DNA of 36,355 nt from Chloroflexota bacterium (GTDB lineage: Bacteria; Chloroflexota; UBA6077; JAJPHF01), in the NCBI GenBank assembly GCA_019686175.1, contig JADGHJ010000006.1, positions 1 to 36,355 on the forward strand, read 5' to 3'. Position 1 is the first letter of the stretch; each line of letters opens with the position of its first letter. The notes under the pieces were generated by a model, which was given only the letters and a program-made list of their open reading frames with translations, had not been told where the DNA came from and ran no database searches. The position numbers and the translations under genes are program-made. This document shows positions 24,276-32,318 of this stretch, in pieces.

Positions 24276-24305
24276 GGTTGAGCCGCCCTAGAGGGCGGGC
24301 TCACC
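24276..24305. terminator. Second hairpin between convergent genes
   Basis: GGTTGAGCCGCCC and GGGCGGGCTCACC pair with two one-base bulges around a TAGA loop. It lies between the clpS hairpin and the 3' end of the minus-strand cupin gene, so it may stop transcription from either side. Confidence 0.5.
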
Positions 24306-24343
24306 GCGTGGTGGCGATCGGCCTAACCCTTCCGAGCGTTGCT

Positions 24344-24880
24344 CTAGGCTTTCGGCTCGCGCAGGTGGACGTCCCGCTGCGCCAGCAGGCTGGGGTCCGT
24401 GTAGCCCATGAGGTCGGGCTGGCCGCGGCCGATCATCACCTGGAAGTACACGGGCTCCAGGCTCTCGTTCTGGTAGCCGTGAATCACCCCGGCGGGGCAG
24501 GACACGCAATCCCAGGGGCCCAGCTTGACGTTCACCCGCCGGCCCGTCTCGTCCTCGAAGAACACGGTCAGGTAGCCCTTGAGGACGAAGAACACCTCCT
24601 CGGCCTCGTGGGTGTGGGGCGCGTTGCCCTGGCCAGGCTCTACGTACATGATGCTCAGGGTGAACGCGTTGGCCGGGATGGCGTTGGGGTCGTCGTGCTT
24701 GCCCGAACCGCCGCCGCCGATGAAGCGGTGCTGCGCCCGCCGGTAGCCCTCGACGCGGGCGTCGGCGAAGGCGTCCCAGTCGGCCTTGCGGTCCAGGAAC
24801 CGCGCGGTGTAGCGGGCGGCGATCTCCTCCAGCGACATCCCGATCGTGCGGGGATCACGGGGGTGAACAGTCTGCGCCAT
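24344..24880 (-). CDS. Cupin-domain protein
   Basis: A 178-aa protein with a helical N-terminal part (MSLEEIAARYTARFLDRKADW) and a single C-terminal cupin barrel. The metal-type motif reads PGQGNAPHTHEAEEVFFVLKGYLTVFFED (two His and a Glu). The second motif is PAGVIHGYQNESLEP with a further His. It would bind one divalent metal, but the reaction is not evident; small cupins include sugar isomerases, dioxygenases and sensors. The start ATG 24880 follows GGAGAGG; the open frame begins 24 codons earlier without such support. It is the last gene of a minus-strand run, 75 bases after the amidohydrolase, and may act in the same pathway. Confidence 0.85.
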   Translation of the reverse strand: MAQTVHPRDPRTIGMSLEEIAARYTARFLDRKADWDAFADARVEGYRRAQHRFIGGGGSGKHDDPNAIPANAFTLSIMYVEPGQGNAPHTHEAEEVFFVLKGYLTVFFEDETGRRVNVKLGPWDCVSCPAGVIHGYQNESLEPVYFQVMIGRGQPDLMGYTDPSLLAQRDVHLREPKA

Positions 24881-24954
24881 GGCGCTACCTCTCCGCTCGT
24901 GCGTGTTCGTGTTCTGCCCGCATGATACGCCTGGCCGCGAGCGCGGGGCCACGC

Positions 24955-26211
24955 TCAGTAGGCCAGCGCGTGGAGCGCGCGGGCGAGCACCCGCAGCCCG
25001 GGTACGATCTGCTCGACCGGGGTGAACTCCTCAGGACAATGGCTGCGGCCGTCGCGGCTCGGCACGAACAGCAGGGCGGTCGGCACGTGGGGCGCGAGGA
25101 TCTGGCTGTCGTGGCCCGCCCCGCTCGGCAGTGCCAGCCAGCGCAGGCCCTCGGCGTCGGCCGCCGCGGCGAGCACCTGGCGGATGGCGGGCGCCATGGG
25201 GGTCGGCTCGTGGTCCGCCAACTGCTCGACCTGGAGGCCCAGCCCGCGCCGGGCCGCCACCTCCTGCAGGATACCCTCGATCTCGGCGACGAGCGCGCGC
25301 CGCCGCGCCGGGTCGGGGTGCCGCGTGTCGACGGTGAACTGGGCGGCGCGCGGTACGATGTTGATCGCGCCAGGCTGGGCCGCGATCATGCCCGCCGTGG
25401 CCACCGCCGGCCGTCCCATGGCGGCCGCCGCCTTGGTCAGGCGGGCGATCATCTCCGCGGCCCCCGCCAGCGCATCGCGGCGCAGGTCCATCGGCGTCGT
25501 GCCCGCGTGGTCCTGGCGGCCGGTGACGTGCACGCGCAGGTGCCGCAGGCCGGTGATCGTCTCCACCACGCCGAGGTGGTAGCCGCCCTCCTCCAGCAGC
25601 CGGCCTTGCTCGATGTGCAGCTCGACGAACGCGTCGAGGTCGTCGCGCCGGGCGCTGGGGATCGCCGCCGGGTCGAGGCCCTGCGCCCGCATCGCCTCGG
25701 CCAGGGTCACGCCATCGGCGTCCCGGATCCGGTCGGGCTCCTCGGGCCGGATCTGGCCGGTGACGGCCCGCGAGCCCCAGAAGTTGGCCGGGAAGCGGCT
25801 GCCCTCCTCCTCGCAGATGACGTACACCTCGAGGGTCTTCCGCGGCGGCCCACACGCCTCGCCCAGCGCGCTGATGGCCAGCATGGCGGCGATGGCGCCC
25901 AGCGCGCCATCGTACTTGCCGCCCTGCCTCACCGTGTCGACGTGCGAGCCGCTGAGCACCACGCGCGCCGACTCGGTGCCGGCCAGGCGGCCGAACAGGT
26001 TGCCCACCGCGTCGCGACGCGTGGTGAGGCCCAGCTCGCGCAGCCAGGTTTCCATACGGTCCATCGCCGCCGCCCAGGCGGGCGTGTACAGCCCGCGGTA
26101 CAGCCCGCCCTCGGGATGCACGCCGATGGCGCCCAGGTCGTCGATGTACCGTTGCACGCGCGCCGGATCGAAGCGCACGGCGCAGTCAGTGGGCGGGGTC
26201 GGCGTCGGCAT
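24955..26211 (-). CDS. M20-family carbamoylase / allantoate amidohydrolase
   Basis: A 418-aa metal-dependent amidohydrolase of the N-carbamoyl-L-amino-acid hydrolase/allantoate amidohydrolase family, which cleaves N-carbamoyl or ureide bonds. The metal ligands are all in place: SGSHVDTV with His90, KYDGALG with Asp101, ICEEEGSRF with the catalytic and binding Glu, ELHIEQG with His, and the C-terminal His of HCPEEFTP. A dimerisation domain lies in between, with GRQDHAGTTPMDLRRDA. The start ATG 26211 comes two bases after the aminotransferase stop, so the two are co-transcribed. Allantoate and carbamoyl-amino-acid hydrolases cannot be separated from sequence alone. With a transaminase next door, an amino acid product is a natural reading. 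Confidence 0.9.
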   Translation of the reverse strand: MPTPTPPTDCAVRFDPARVQRYIDDLGAIGVHPEGGLYRGLYTPAWAAAMDRMETWLRELGLTTRRDAVGNLFGRLAGTESARVVLSGSHVDTVRQGGKYDGALGAIAAMLAISALGEACGPPRKTLEVYVICEEEGSRFPANFWGSRAVTGQIRPEEPDRIRDADGVTLAEAMRAQGLDPAAIPSARRDDLDAFVELHIEQGRLLEEGGYHLGVVETITGLRHLRVHVTGRQDHAGTTPMDLRRDALAGAAEMIARLTKAAAAMGRPAVATAGMIAAQPGAINIVPRAAQFTVDTRHPDPARRRALVAEIEGILQEVAARRGLGLQVEQLADHEPTPMAPAIRQVLAAAADAEGLRWLALPSGAGHDSQILAPHVPTALLFVPSRDGRSHCPEEFTPVEQIVPGLRVLARALHALAY

Positions 26212-26213
26212 GG

Positions 26214-27392
26214 CTAGCGCACGGCCGACGGCTGGCGAACGCCGCCGTGCTGGCGCACAAACGCCACGATGCGGCGGCAGCCCTCCTCGATGTCGGCTTG
26301 GTCGGCGGCCAGCGAGATGCGCAGCAGGCCGGCGCCCTGGGCGCCGAAGGTCGTGCCGGGGGCGGTGGCCACGTGCTGCTCTTCCAGGAGCTGGCGCGCC
26401 ACGGCGTCGGAGTCGGTGCCCACCGCCGAGACGTCGACCAGCATGTAGAACGCGCCGCGCGGCATTGAGGCCATGAGCCCCGCGGGCCCTAGGATCGCGG
26501 CGGCGGCGTCGCGGCGCGCCTGGTATGCCGCGCGCATGGTGGCCACGGCGTCCTGGGGGCCGGCTAGCGCCGCCTCGCCGCCCTTCTGGATGAAGGTGCC
26601 CGCGCAGGAGACGAACGGCTCGGCTAGCTTGATCATTGTGGTGGCGACCTCAGGGCTCGCCCACGTGTAGCCCAGCCGCCAGCCGGTCATGGCGTACGTC
26701 TTGGAGAACGCGTACACGCCGATGACTCGGCCGTCGCGGTCGAAACGGCCCGCTGGCACATGCTCGCCCTCGAACACGATCTCCTCGTACACCTCGTCCG
26801 AGATCAGGTACAGGTCGTGCTCGGCGGCGAACGCCACCAGCGCCTCGACCGTCTCGGGCGCGAACACGGCGCCGGTGGGGTTGGAGGGCGAGTTGATCAG
26901 CAGCGCCTTGGTGCGCGGGGTGACCAACGCGCGCAGGGCCGCGAGGTCGGGCTCGAAGCCGCGCTCCCGCGCCAGCGGGTAGGGCACCGGCACGCCGCCA
27001 GCGGCCTTGATGGCGCCGTCGTAGTTCGGCCAGCCGGGATCAGGGATCAACACCTCCTCGCCCGGATCGACCGTCGCAAACAGCGCGGTGGCGATCCCAA
27101 ACGCCGCGCCCGGGGTGACCAGGATCTGCTCCGCGGTGGCCGGCAGCCCGTTGCGCTCGCGTAGCTTGCGGGCTAGCGCCTCGCGGGTGGTACGCAGCCC
27201 CGGGGTGGGCGAGTAGCGCGTCGCGCCCTTGCGGGCCGCGTCGAAGGCGGCGTCGATGATGTGCGTGGGGGTGGTGAAATCGGGGTCGCCGATCTCCAGG
27301 TGGATGCAGTCCGGCAGTTGCAGCGCCAGCTCCATCAGCGTGCGGATTCCCGAGCGCCGCATGGTACTGGCGCGCTGGGCGAGCGGTTTCAT
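26214..27392 (-). CDS. Class I/II PLP aminotransferase
   Basis: A 392-aa fold-type-I aminotransferase of the aspartate/aromatic group. The Schiff-base Lys231 lies in AFSKTYAMTGWRLGY. Other anchors are YSPTPGLRTTREALARKL, the substrate-side NSPSNPTGAVF with the Asn, ISDEVYEEIVFEG with the PLP-ring Asp, and GLLRISLAADQADIEEGCRRI near the C-terminus with the carboxylate-binding Arg. Members transfer amino groups between amino acids and 2-oxoacids; specificity is not readable. The start ATG 27392 follows CAGGAGGGGA. It sits directly upstream of the amidohydrolase, implying a joint catabolic route for a carbamoyl- or ureide-type compound. Confidence 0.93.
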   Translation of the reverse strand: MKPLAQRASTMRRSGIRTLMELALQLPDCIHLEIGDPDFTTPTHIIDAAFDAARKGATRYSPTPGLRTTREALARKLRERNGLPATAEQILVTPGAAFGIATALFATVDPGEEVLIPDPGWPNYDGAIKAAGGVPVPYPLARERGFEPDLAALRALVTPRTKALLINSPSNPTGAVFAPETVEALVAFAAEHDLYLISDEVYEEIVFEGEHVPAGRFDRDGRVIGVYAFSKTYAMTGWRLGYTWASPEVATTMIKLAEPFVSCAGTFIQKGGEAALAGPQDAVATMRAAYQARRDAAAAILGPAGLMASMPRGAFYMLVDVSAVGTDSDAVARQLLEEQHVATAPGTTFGAQGAGLLRISLAADQADIEEGCRRIVAFVRQHGGVRQPSAVR

Positions 27393-27511
27393 CGAGGTTC
27401 CCCTCCTGGGCGGGCCCCGGGTGCTAGGCCCGCGCGGTCTCGGCCGGCGTGGGCGGTGCTGGCTTCATGGTACACGGCGCGCGCGCCATCGGGCACGGGC
27501 CGGACTCGCGG

Positions 27512-27835
27512 CTACGGGTACGCCTCCAGGTCGAACAACACCGCCCGGCCCGCCTGGCCCGGCGGCTCGGGGGGCGCTGGGCCCACGTACTCCCAGGCGC
27601 TGGGCCAGAAGCGATGCGCCTTCAGGAACGCGGGGATGGCCGGCGGCTCGGTACCCGCCATTGTCACGCGGATCTCGTCGCCCGCGCGCTCGATGCGGTA
27701 GGTCGCGAGGTGGTAGTTCTCGCGCAGGCGGCGGATCGTCTCGGGACGGCGTAGCTCCGCTAGCAGGCGCGCGTGCTCGGCCTCGCCGTCCGGCCGCAGC
27801 CGCCCGACCCAGACGACCGTCGGTCCTCGATGCAC
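27512..27835 (-). CDS. Small conserved-looking protein, unknown function
   Basis: A 107-aa soluble protein I do not recognise. It starts at a GTG (27835) and contains a plausible alpha/beta pattern: TVVWVGRLRPDGEAEHARLLAELRRPETIRRL, then HLATYRIERAGDEIRVTMAGTEPP, and a tail rich in Pro. There is no signal peptide, membrane helix or metal motif. It has high third-position GC like its neighbours and is 119 bases upstream of the aminotransferase on the same strand, so it may be in that operon. It is divergent from the IclR gene. Because it is short and unmatched, the reading frame is likely but not certain. Confidence 0.55.
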   Translation of the reverse strand: MHRGPTVVWVGRLRPDGEAEHARLLAELRRPETIRRLRENYHLATYRIERAGDEIRVTMAGTEPPAIPAFLKAHRFWPSAWEYVGPAPPEPPGQAGRAVLFDLEAYP

Positions 27836-27948
27836 GGCACGCGCCCCCCTCGCACTTATTCCGCGCGTCTCGCCTTCAACGGTAGATTACACTGAAGAGC
27901 GAGCCTGCGGACCGGAGCGGCCGGTGGCGCGGCTGTCGCCAAGAGCAT

Positions 27949-28809
27949 GTGGCGGGTACTGAGGTGACGCAAGGACAAGCCGATGACCAGCGGCCGGCCG
28001 CGCTCGGCGGGCGACGCCGTACCTCGGCGGCGCCAGGCGTGGCCGCAGCCAACGGCGGCCCCTACACGCTCCAGGTGCTCGACCGCGTGTGCGACGTGCT
28101 CGACTACCTGGCCGCGCGGCCTGCGACCCTCACGGAAGTCAGCACGCACCTGGCGCTGAACCGCTCGACGGTGTTCCGCATCCTCGTGAACCTGGAGCGC
28201 CGGGGCCTCGTGCAGCGCGAGGGCGCCACCGGCGCCTACCGCCTAGGGATCAAGCTGTTCGAATGGGGCACGCAGGCGCTGCACGAGCAGCTCTCCATCG
28301 AGCGCCTGCGGCCTTTGCTCGACGAGTTGGCGACGGAGACCGAGTACACCGCGCAAGTGTGGATTCGCGCGGGCCTCGAGGCGCTGTGCGTCGACCAGGT
28401 GGAGAGCCCCCGCGACTACCGGGTAGTGGGCCGCATCGGCCGGCGCATCGAGCTGCACGTGGGCGCGGTGGGCAAGGTGCTGCTCGCGTTCGCGCCGCCG
28501 CGCATCCAGGAGCGGGTGCTGGCCGGTCCGCTGGTCGACGCGCTGGGCCGCGCCACCGAGCCGGCGGCGCTGCGCGCCGAGCTGACCCGCATCCGTCACG
28601 AGGGCTGCGCGGTGTACACCGGGGAGCATCGGCTGATCTCTTGGGCCGTGGCGGCGCCCGTGGTGAACGCGCTGGGCGCGGCCGACGCCGCGGTGGTAGT
28701 GGTGGCCGGGGCGGCGGAAGACGAGCCGCCAGCGCCGAGCCTGGCCCAGGTGCGCGCTGCCGTGCTGCGCGCCGCTGCCCGCATGTCCCAGGCGCTCCAG
28801 TTCCGCTGA
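27949..28809 (+). CDS. IclR-family transcriptional regulator
   Basis: A 286-aa IclR-type regulator. The first 38 residues are a disordered tail. The winged helix-turn-helix follows (about 42-100): LQVLDRVCDVLDYLAARPATLTEVSTHLALNRSTVFRIL. Next comes the effector domain, with GAYRLGIKLFEWG, IELHVGAVGKVLLAF and EHRLISWAVAAPV, the usual IclR landmarks. IclR proteins control catabolic genes for aromatics, glyoxylate and similar compounds. The start is taken at GTG 27949; a second GTG at 27964 is possible. It is divergent from the amidohydrolase/aminotransferase run and upstream of the molybdenum hydroxylase unit, so it could govern either. No operator palindrome was identified. Confidence 0.93.
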   Translation: MAGTEVTQGQADDQRPAALGGRRRTSAAPGVAAANGGPYTLQVLDRVCDVLDYLAARPATLTEVSTHLALNRSTVFRILVNLERRGLVQREGATGAYRLGIKLFEWGTQALHEQLSIERLRPLLDELATETEYTAQVWIRAGLEALCVDQVESPRDYRVVGRIGRRIELHVGAVGKVLLAFAPPRIQERVLAGPLVDALGRATEPAALRAELTRIRHEGCAVYTGEHRLISWAVAAPVVNALGAADAAVVVVAGAAEDEPPAPSLAQVRAAVLRAAARMSQALQFR

Positions 28810-28839
28810 GCCGGCCTGCCTACGCTGGCCGGCCAGCGG

Positions 28840-28868
28840 TTGACACCCTTCCCCGGGAGTGTTTGAAT
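28840..28868 (+). promoter_or_regulatory. Promoter of the pseudo-receiver gene
   Basis: A perfect -35 TTGACA (28840-28845), a 17-base spacer and a -10-like TTGAAT (28863-28868, two mismatches), 62 bases before the ATG. This is one of the few consensus -35 boxes in the window. Confidence 0.6.
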
Positions 28869-28930
28869 ACCTGAAACCGCATTGCCGCCATGTGAACCGA
28901 CAACCCGGCAGAGTGCGGGCGCGAGGGGCG

Positions 28931-29350
28931 ATGGCCGCGCGACCGAGCAGCACCGACCCGTACGTTCTGGCCCTGGTGCCGGACCTCCTGTTGGCCAGTC
29001 GGATCCAGCAGGCACTCGGGCCGCTGGGGTACCAGGTGGAGTGTGTGGCCGAGGGCGAGGCGCTACGCGCCCGGGCCGCAGCGCGCCGGCCGGCCGCCGT
29101 GCTCATCGATCTGGCCGCGCGGGGTACCGCAGCGCTCGATGCCCTCCGGGCGCTCAAGGGGCAGGACGCGGGGGCTGCGCTCCCGGTCGTGGCGTTCGGC
29201 CCGCACCGCGACGCCGCGCTCCTGGAGGCCGGGCGACAGGCGGGTGCCGACGCGGTGCTCGTCAACGCGCAACTAGCGCGCGACCTTCCTCGCGTGCTGC
29301 GGCGGGTGCTGGGAGACGGTCCCGAAGCCGCCGAGCCGCGTGGAGTATAA
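28931..29350 (+). CDS. Response-regulator receiver-like protein, atypical
   Basis: A 139-aa single-domain protein with the CheY-like alternation of strands and helices. It starts at YVLALVPDLLLASRIQQALGPLGYQVECV. Asp60 in AAVLIDLAARG stands at the phospho-acceptor position. The acidic pair that binds magnesium at the end of strand 1 is reduced to one Asp (VPDLLL), and the conserved Lys of strand 5 is absent (VLVNAQLARDLP). It may therefore be a pseudo-receiver that does not accept phosphate normally. The start ATG 28931 follows GAGGGG. There is no output domain and no histidine kinase nearby. It sits between IclR and the hydroxylase genes, but with its own promoter. Confidence 0.75.
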   Translation: MAARPSSTDPYVLALVPDLLLASRIQQALGPLGYQVECVAEGEALRARAAARRPAAVLIDLAARGTAALDALRALKGQDAGAALPVVAFGPHRDAALLEAGRQAGADAVLVNAQLARDLPRVLRRVLGDGPEAAEPRGV

Positions 29351-29351
29351 T
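29346..29351 (+). promoter_or_regulatory. -10 box of the molybdenum hydroxylase operon
   Basis: A perfect TATAAT, overlapping the TAA stop of the previous gene and 68 bases before the ATG of the 2Fe-2S subunit. No good -35 is present at 16-18 bases, which suggests activator dependence, for example on the nearby IclR protein. Confidence 0.5.
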
Positions 29352-29419
29352 CAGCGGCTCACGCACGCACAGCCTGCGGTTGTCCGCCGGCATCGCAAGC
29401 TCGTAGACGAGGCAGAGAG

Positions 29420-29911
29420 ATGAAGCGAACGGTAGAGTTCACCGTCAATGGCGATGCATATCGGCTCGACATCGAGCCCAATCGCCGGCTGATCGACGTG
29501 CTGCGCGATGACCTCGGGCTCACGGGTACGAAGGAAGGGTGTAGCATCGGTGTCTGCGGTGCCTGCACCGTGACCGTCAACGGCGAGATGGTCAGCTCCT
29601 GCTTGATGCTGGCGGTGAACGCCCAGGGCGCCGAGATCGTAACCATCGAAGGGCTGGCGCAAGGCGACCGCCTGCACCCGCTACAGCAGGCGTTCATCGA
29701 GTACGGCGGCTTCCAGTGCGGCATCTGCACGCCCGGCCAGATCATGGCGGCGAAGGCGTTGCTCGACCACAACCCGCACCCCACGCGCGAGGAAGTCGTC
29801 GAGTGGATGACGGGCAACCTGTGCCGCTGCACCGGCTACTACAAGATCATCGACTCGATCATGGCGGTAGTCGAGGGCAAGGTCGCCCGTGCACAGGAGG
29901 CGACGACATGA
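29420..29911 (+). CDS. Mo hydroxylase 2Fe-2S subunit (CoxS/XdhC type)
   Basis: Small electron-transfer subunit, 163 aa, of a xanthine-dehydrogenase-family molybdenum hydroxylase. It binds two 2Fe-2S clusters. The N-terminal plant-ferredoxin-like one uses Cys41, Cys46 and Cys49 (CSIGVCGAC) plus Cys61. The C-terminal helical one uses Cys100 and Cys103 (CGICTPGQ) and Cys135 and Cys137 (NLCRCTGYY). Electrons run from the Mo site through these clusters to the FAD subunit. The start ATG 29420 is preceded by GAGGCAGAG. Its stop overlaps the start of the large subunit (ATGA). No Tat signal is present, so the enzyme is cytoplasmic. The subunit alone does not reveal the substrate. Confidence 0.95.
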   Translation: MKRTVEFTVNGDAYRLDIEPNRRLIDVLRDDLGLTGTKEGCSIGVCGACTVTVNGEMVSSCLMLAVNAQGAEIVTIEGLAQGDRLHPLQQAFIEYGGFQCGICTPGQIMAAKALLDHNPHPTREEVVEWMTGNLCRCTGYYKIIDSIMAVVEGKVARAQEATT

Positions 29912-32250
29912 CTGTGGTGATCCCGCAGCAGCAGGAGTTCAACACCCGGCGCGAGTTCGAGGTGGTCGGCACGCGCGTGCGCCGCCTCGACGGCTTCGAG
30001 AAAGTCACCGGCACGGGCAAGTACGTCGCCGACATCTACTTGCCGGGCATGCTGGTGGGCAAGGTGCTGCGGAGTCCCTATCCGCATGCGCGCATCCTGC
30101 GGATCGACACCAGTCGCGCGCGGAAAGTGCCCGGGGTGCGGGCGGTGGTCACCGCCGACGACACGCCCAAGCGCTACTGGGGCGCCTTCATCAAGGACCA
30201 GCCGGTGCTCGCTATCGACAAGGTGCGCTACGTCGGGGAAGAAGTTGCGGCTGTCGCGGCGATGAGCGAGGAGGCGGCCGAGGAGGCGCTGGCGCTGATC
30301 GAGGTCGAGTACGAGCCGCTGCCGGCCTACTTCGACCCGGACGATGCCCTAGCCGAGGGCGCGGTGCTGATCCACGAGGACAAGCCGAACAACATCGCGC
30401 TGGTGATCGATGTCGAGCGCGGCAACGTCGACGAGGCGTTCCAGAACTCCGACCTGGTCGTCGAGGACACTTTCAAGAGCCATCTCCAGTGGCAGGCACC
30501 GATCGAGACCATCGGCAGCGTCGCCGAGTACAACGGCGGCAAGCTGACCGTGTACATGAACACGCAGACGCTGTTCATGGCGCGCCATCGCATGGCCTGG
30601 GCGCTCAACATGCGCGAGGGCGACATTCGTATCATCCAGCCGTGGGTCGGTGGCGGGTTCGGCGGGAAGTCGTGCGACGACAACAACGCCATGATCTGCG
30701 CGCTGCTGGCGATGAAGACCGGGCGGCCGGTGAAGCTGATCAACACGCGCGAGGAAGAGTTCCTCGCCGGCTCGCGACCGCGTGTGCCCATGAAGATCTG
30801 GTGCCGCATCGGCTTCAAGAAGGATGGCACGATCACGGCCAAGCACATCGACGTGATCGCCGAGAACGGCGCCTACTCGGGCAAGGCGCCGGCCATCACC
30901 GGCGTGGCCGCCCTGCGCCACGACACGCTGTACAAGTACACCACGGTCAAGACCCGCGCCCGGCTGGTGTACACCAACCGCATCCCCACCGGCGCCTTCC
31001 GCGGCTTCGGCAACCCCAGCGCCGAATGGGCGGTCGAGCAGGTGCTCGACATGGGCGCGCATGCCCTGGGCATCGACCCGCTGGAGATCATCAAGAAGAA
31101 CGCCGCCGAGCCGGGCTATGTCTCGCCGCACGGTAACCGCGTGACCTCTTGCGAGCTGAAGCAGTGCGCGGAGATGGTCGAGCGGATGATGGACTGGAAG
31201 ACTCTGCGGGCGAACAAGAAGCCGTATCGCGGCATAGCCGTGGGGGCCACGGTCCACGTCTCCGGCAAGCGGCACTTCGGCGACTACGACGGCGGCTCGG
31301 CGGTGATCAAGGTCAACGAGGACGGCAAGGCGATGATCTGGTGTGGCGAGGGCGAGATCGGTCAGGGGCCCACCACGGCGCTGTGCCAGATCGCTGCCGA
31401 GGAGCTGGGCGTCCCGTTCGAGGACGTGGAGATCTCGCGAGCCGATACCGACCTCACGACCTACTGCCACGGCGCCTACGCCAGCCGGCTGACGTACATC
31501 GCCGGCAACGCGGTGCGCAACGCCGCCCACAACATGAAGCAGATGATCCTGGAGATCGCCGCCGAGATGCTGGAGGCAGCGCCCGAGGACCTGGAGATCA
31601 AGCAGGGCCGCATCTATGTGAAGGGGGCGCCGGAGGGCAAGAGCACCACGGTGCGCGAGGTGGCGCACGCGCGGCTGTTCCGCCGCGGAGGCAAGCCGCT
31701 GGTCGCCTCGGGCGACTTCGATCCCGACTCGGTGCTCCAGGACGCCACGCGCTACGGCAACGAGTCGGGCGCCTACAACTTCGCGGTCCACGCCGCCGAG
31801 GTGGAGGTCGACCCGGAGACCGGCCAGGTGAAGGTGCTGCAGTACTGCGCGGCGTCCGACTGCGGCACCGTGATCTTCCCCACCGGGGCCGAGGGGCAGG
31901 TCGAGGGGGCCGTGGCCCAGGGCCTCGGCTACACGCTCAGCGAGAGCCTACTGTGGGACGACGGCAAGCCGGTCAACCCCAACTTCTCCGACTACCGCAT
32001 CCCCACGGCCGGCGACATGCCGCCCCTCAAGCGCGAGTTCGCCGATTCCTACGAGCCCACCGGGCCGTTCGGCGCCAAGGGCCTCGGCGAGTTGAGCATG
32101 GATCCGTTCGCGGCCGTGATCGGCAACGCGGTGTTCGACGCCTGCGGCGTGCGGATCAAGCAGCTTCCGATCACGGCGGAGAAGGTGTACTGGGCGCTGC
32201 GCGGGCGGGAGCGCCAGAGCAGTGCGGAGCCCGGAGTAGATGAGTCATGA
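29908..32250 (+). CDS. Mo hydroxylase large subunit, xanthine dehydrogenase family
   Basis: Molybdopterin-binding catalytic subunit, 780 aa. Key sites are WVGGGFGGK (glycine loop, about 247-253), GAFRGFGNP (Gly362-Pro370) with the substrate-side Arg365, GEIGQGPTT with Gln486, and the catalytic base Glu728 in KGLGELSMD. The active-site loop is the xanthine/aldehyde/hydroxybenzoyl-CoA type, GAFRGFG. It is not the AYxCSFR loop with the Cu-binding Cys of true CO dehydrogenase. It should therefore hydroxylate (or, as in 4-hydroxybenzoyl-CoA reductase, dehydroxylate) an aromatic or heterocyclic compound. The start ATG 29908 overlaps the small-subunit stop. The stop lies in a long inverted repeat. 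Substrate undetermined. Confidence 0.95.
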   Translation: MTVVIPQQQEFNTRREFEVVGTRVRRLDGFEKVTGTGKYVADIYLPGMLVGKVLRSPYPHARILRIDTSRARKVPGVRAVVTADDTPKRYWGAFIKDQPVLAIDKVRYVGEEVAAVAAMSEEAAEEALALIEVEYEPLPAYFDPDDALAEGAVLIHEDKPNNIALVIDVERGNVDEAFQNSDLVVEDTFKSHLQWQAPIETIGSVAEYNGGKLTVYMNTQTLFMARHRMAWALNMREGDIRIIQPWVGGGFGGKSCDDNNAMICALLAMKTGRPVKLINTREEEFLAGSRPRVPMKIWCRIGFKKDGTITAKHIDVIAENGAYSGKAPAITGVAALRHDTLYKYTTVKTRARLVYTNRIPTGAFRGFGNPSAEWAVEQVLDMGAHALGIDPLEIIKKNAAEPGYVSPHGNRVTSCELKQCAEMVERMMDWKTLRANKKPYRGIAVGATVHVSGKRHFGDYDGGSAVIKVNEDGKAMIWCGEGEIGQGPTTALCQIAAEELGVPFEDVEISRADTDLTTYCHGAYASRLTYIAGNAVRNAAHNMKQMILEIAAEMLEAAPEDLEIKQGRIYVKGAPEGKSTTVREVAHARLFRRGGKPLVASGDFDPDSVLQDATRYGNESGAYNFAVHAAEVEVDPETGQVKVLQYCAASDCGTVIFPTGAEGQVEGAVAQGLGYTLSESLLWDDGKPVNPNFSDYRIPTAGDMPPLKREFADSYEPTGPFGAKGLGELSMDPFAAVIGNAVFDACGVRIKQLPITAEKVYWALRGRERQSSAEPGVDES

Positions 32251-32303
32251 GTGATGAGTCCTGAGCGCTCGTACGGCACGCGCCCCTGCGGACTCATCAC
32301 TCA
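32248..32303 (+). repeat. Long inverted repeat between large and FAD subunits
   Basis: Arms TGAGTGATGAGTCC (32248-32261) and GGACTCATCACTCA (32290-32303) pair exactly around a 28-base centre that itself contains the palindrome GAGCGCTC. The left arm begins with the stop codon of the large subunit, and the right arm ends 16 bases before the next ATG. The left arm and the sequence before it consist of ATGAGT repeats. A role in transcript stability or in tuning subunit ratio is plausible. Confidence 0.6.
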
Positions 32304-32318
32304 GCGCTGGAGAGCTCG

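Noticed and set aside
27886-27893. A promoter between the small unknown gene and iclR (TACACT on plus, TGTAAT on minus).
   Set aside because: Neither strand has a -35 or TGn extension at the proper place, so I left it out.
29908-32250. CO dehydrogenase (CoxL) as the identity of the large subunit.
   Set aside because: The copper-binding Cys loop AYxCSFR is absent; the loop is GAFRGFG, of the xanthine/aldehyde oxidase type.
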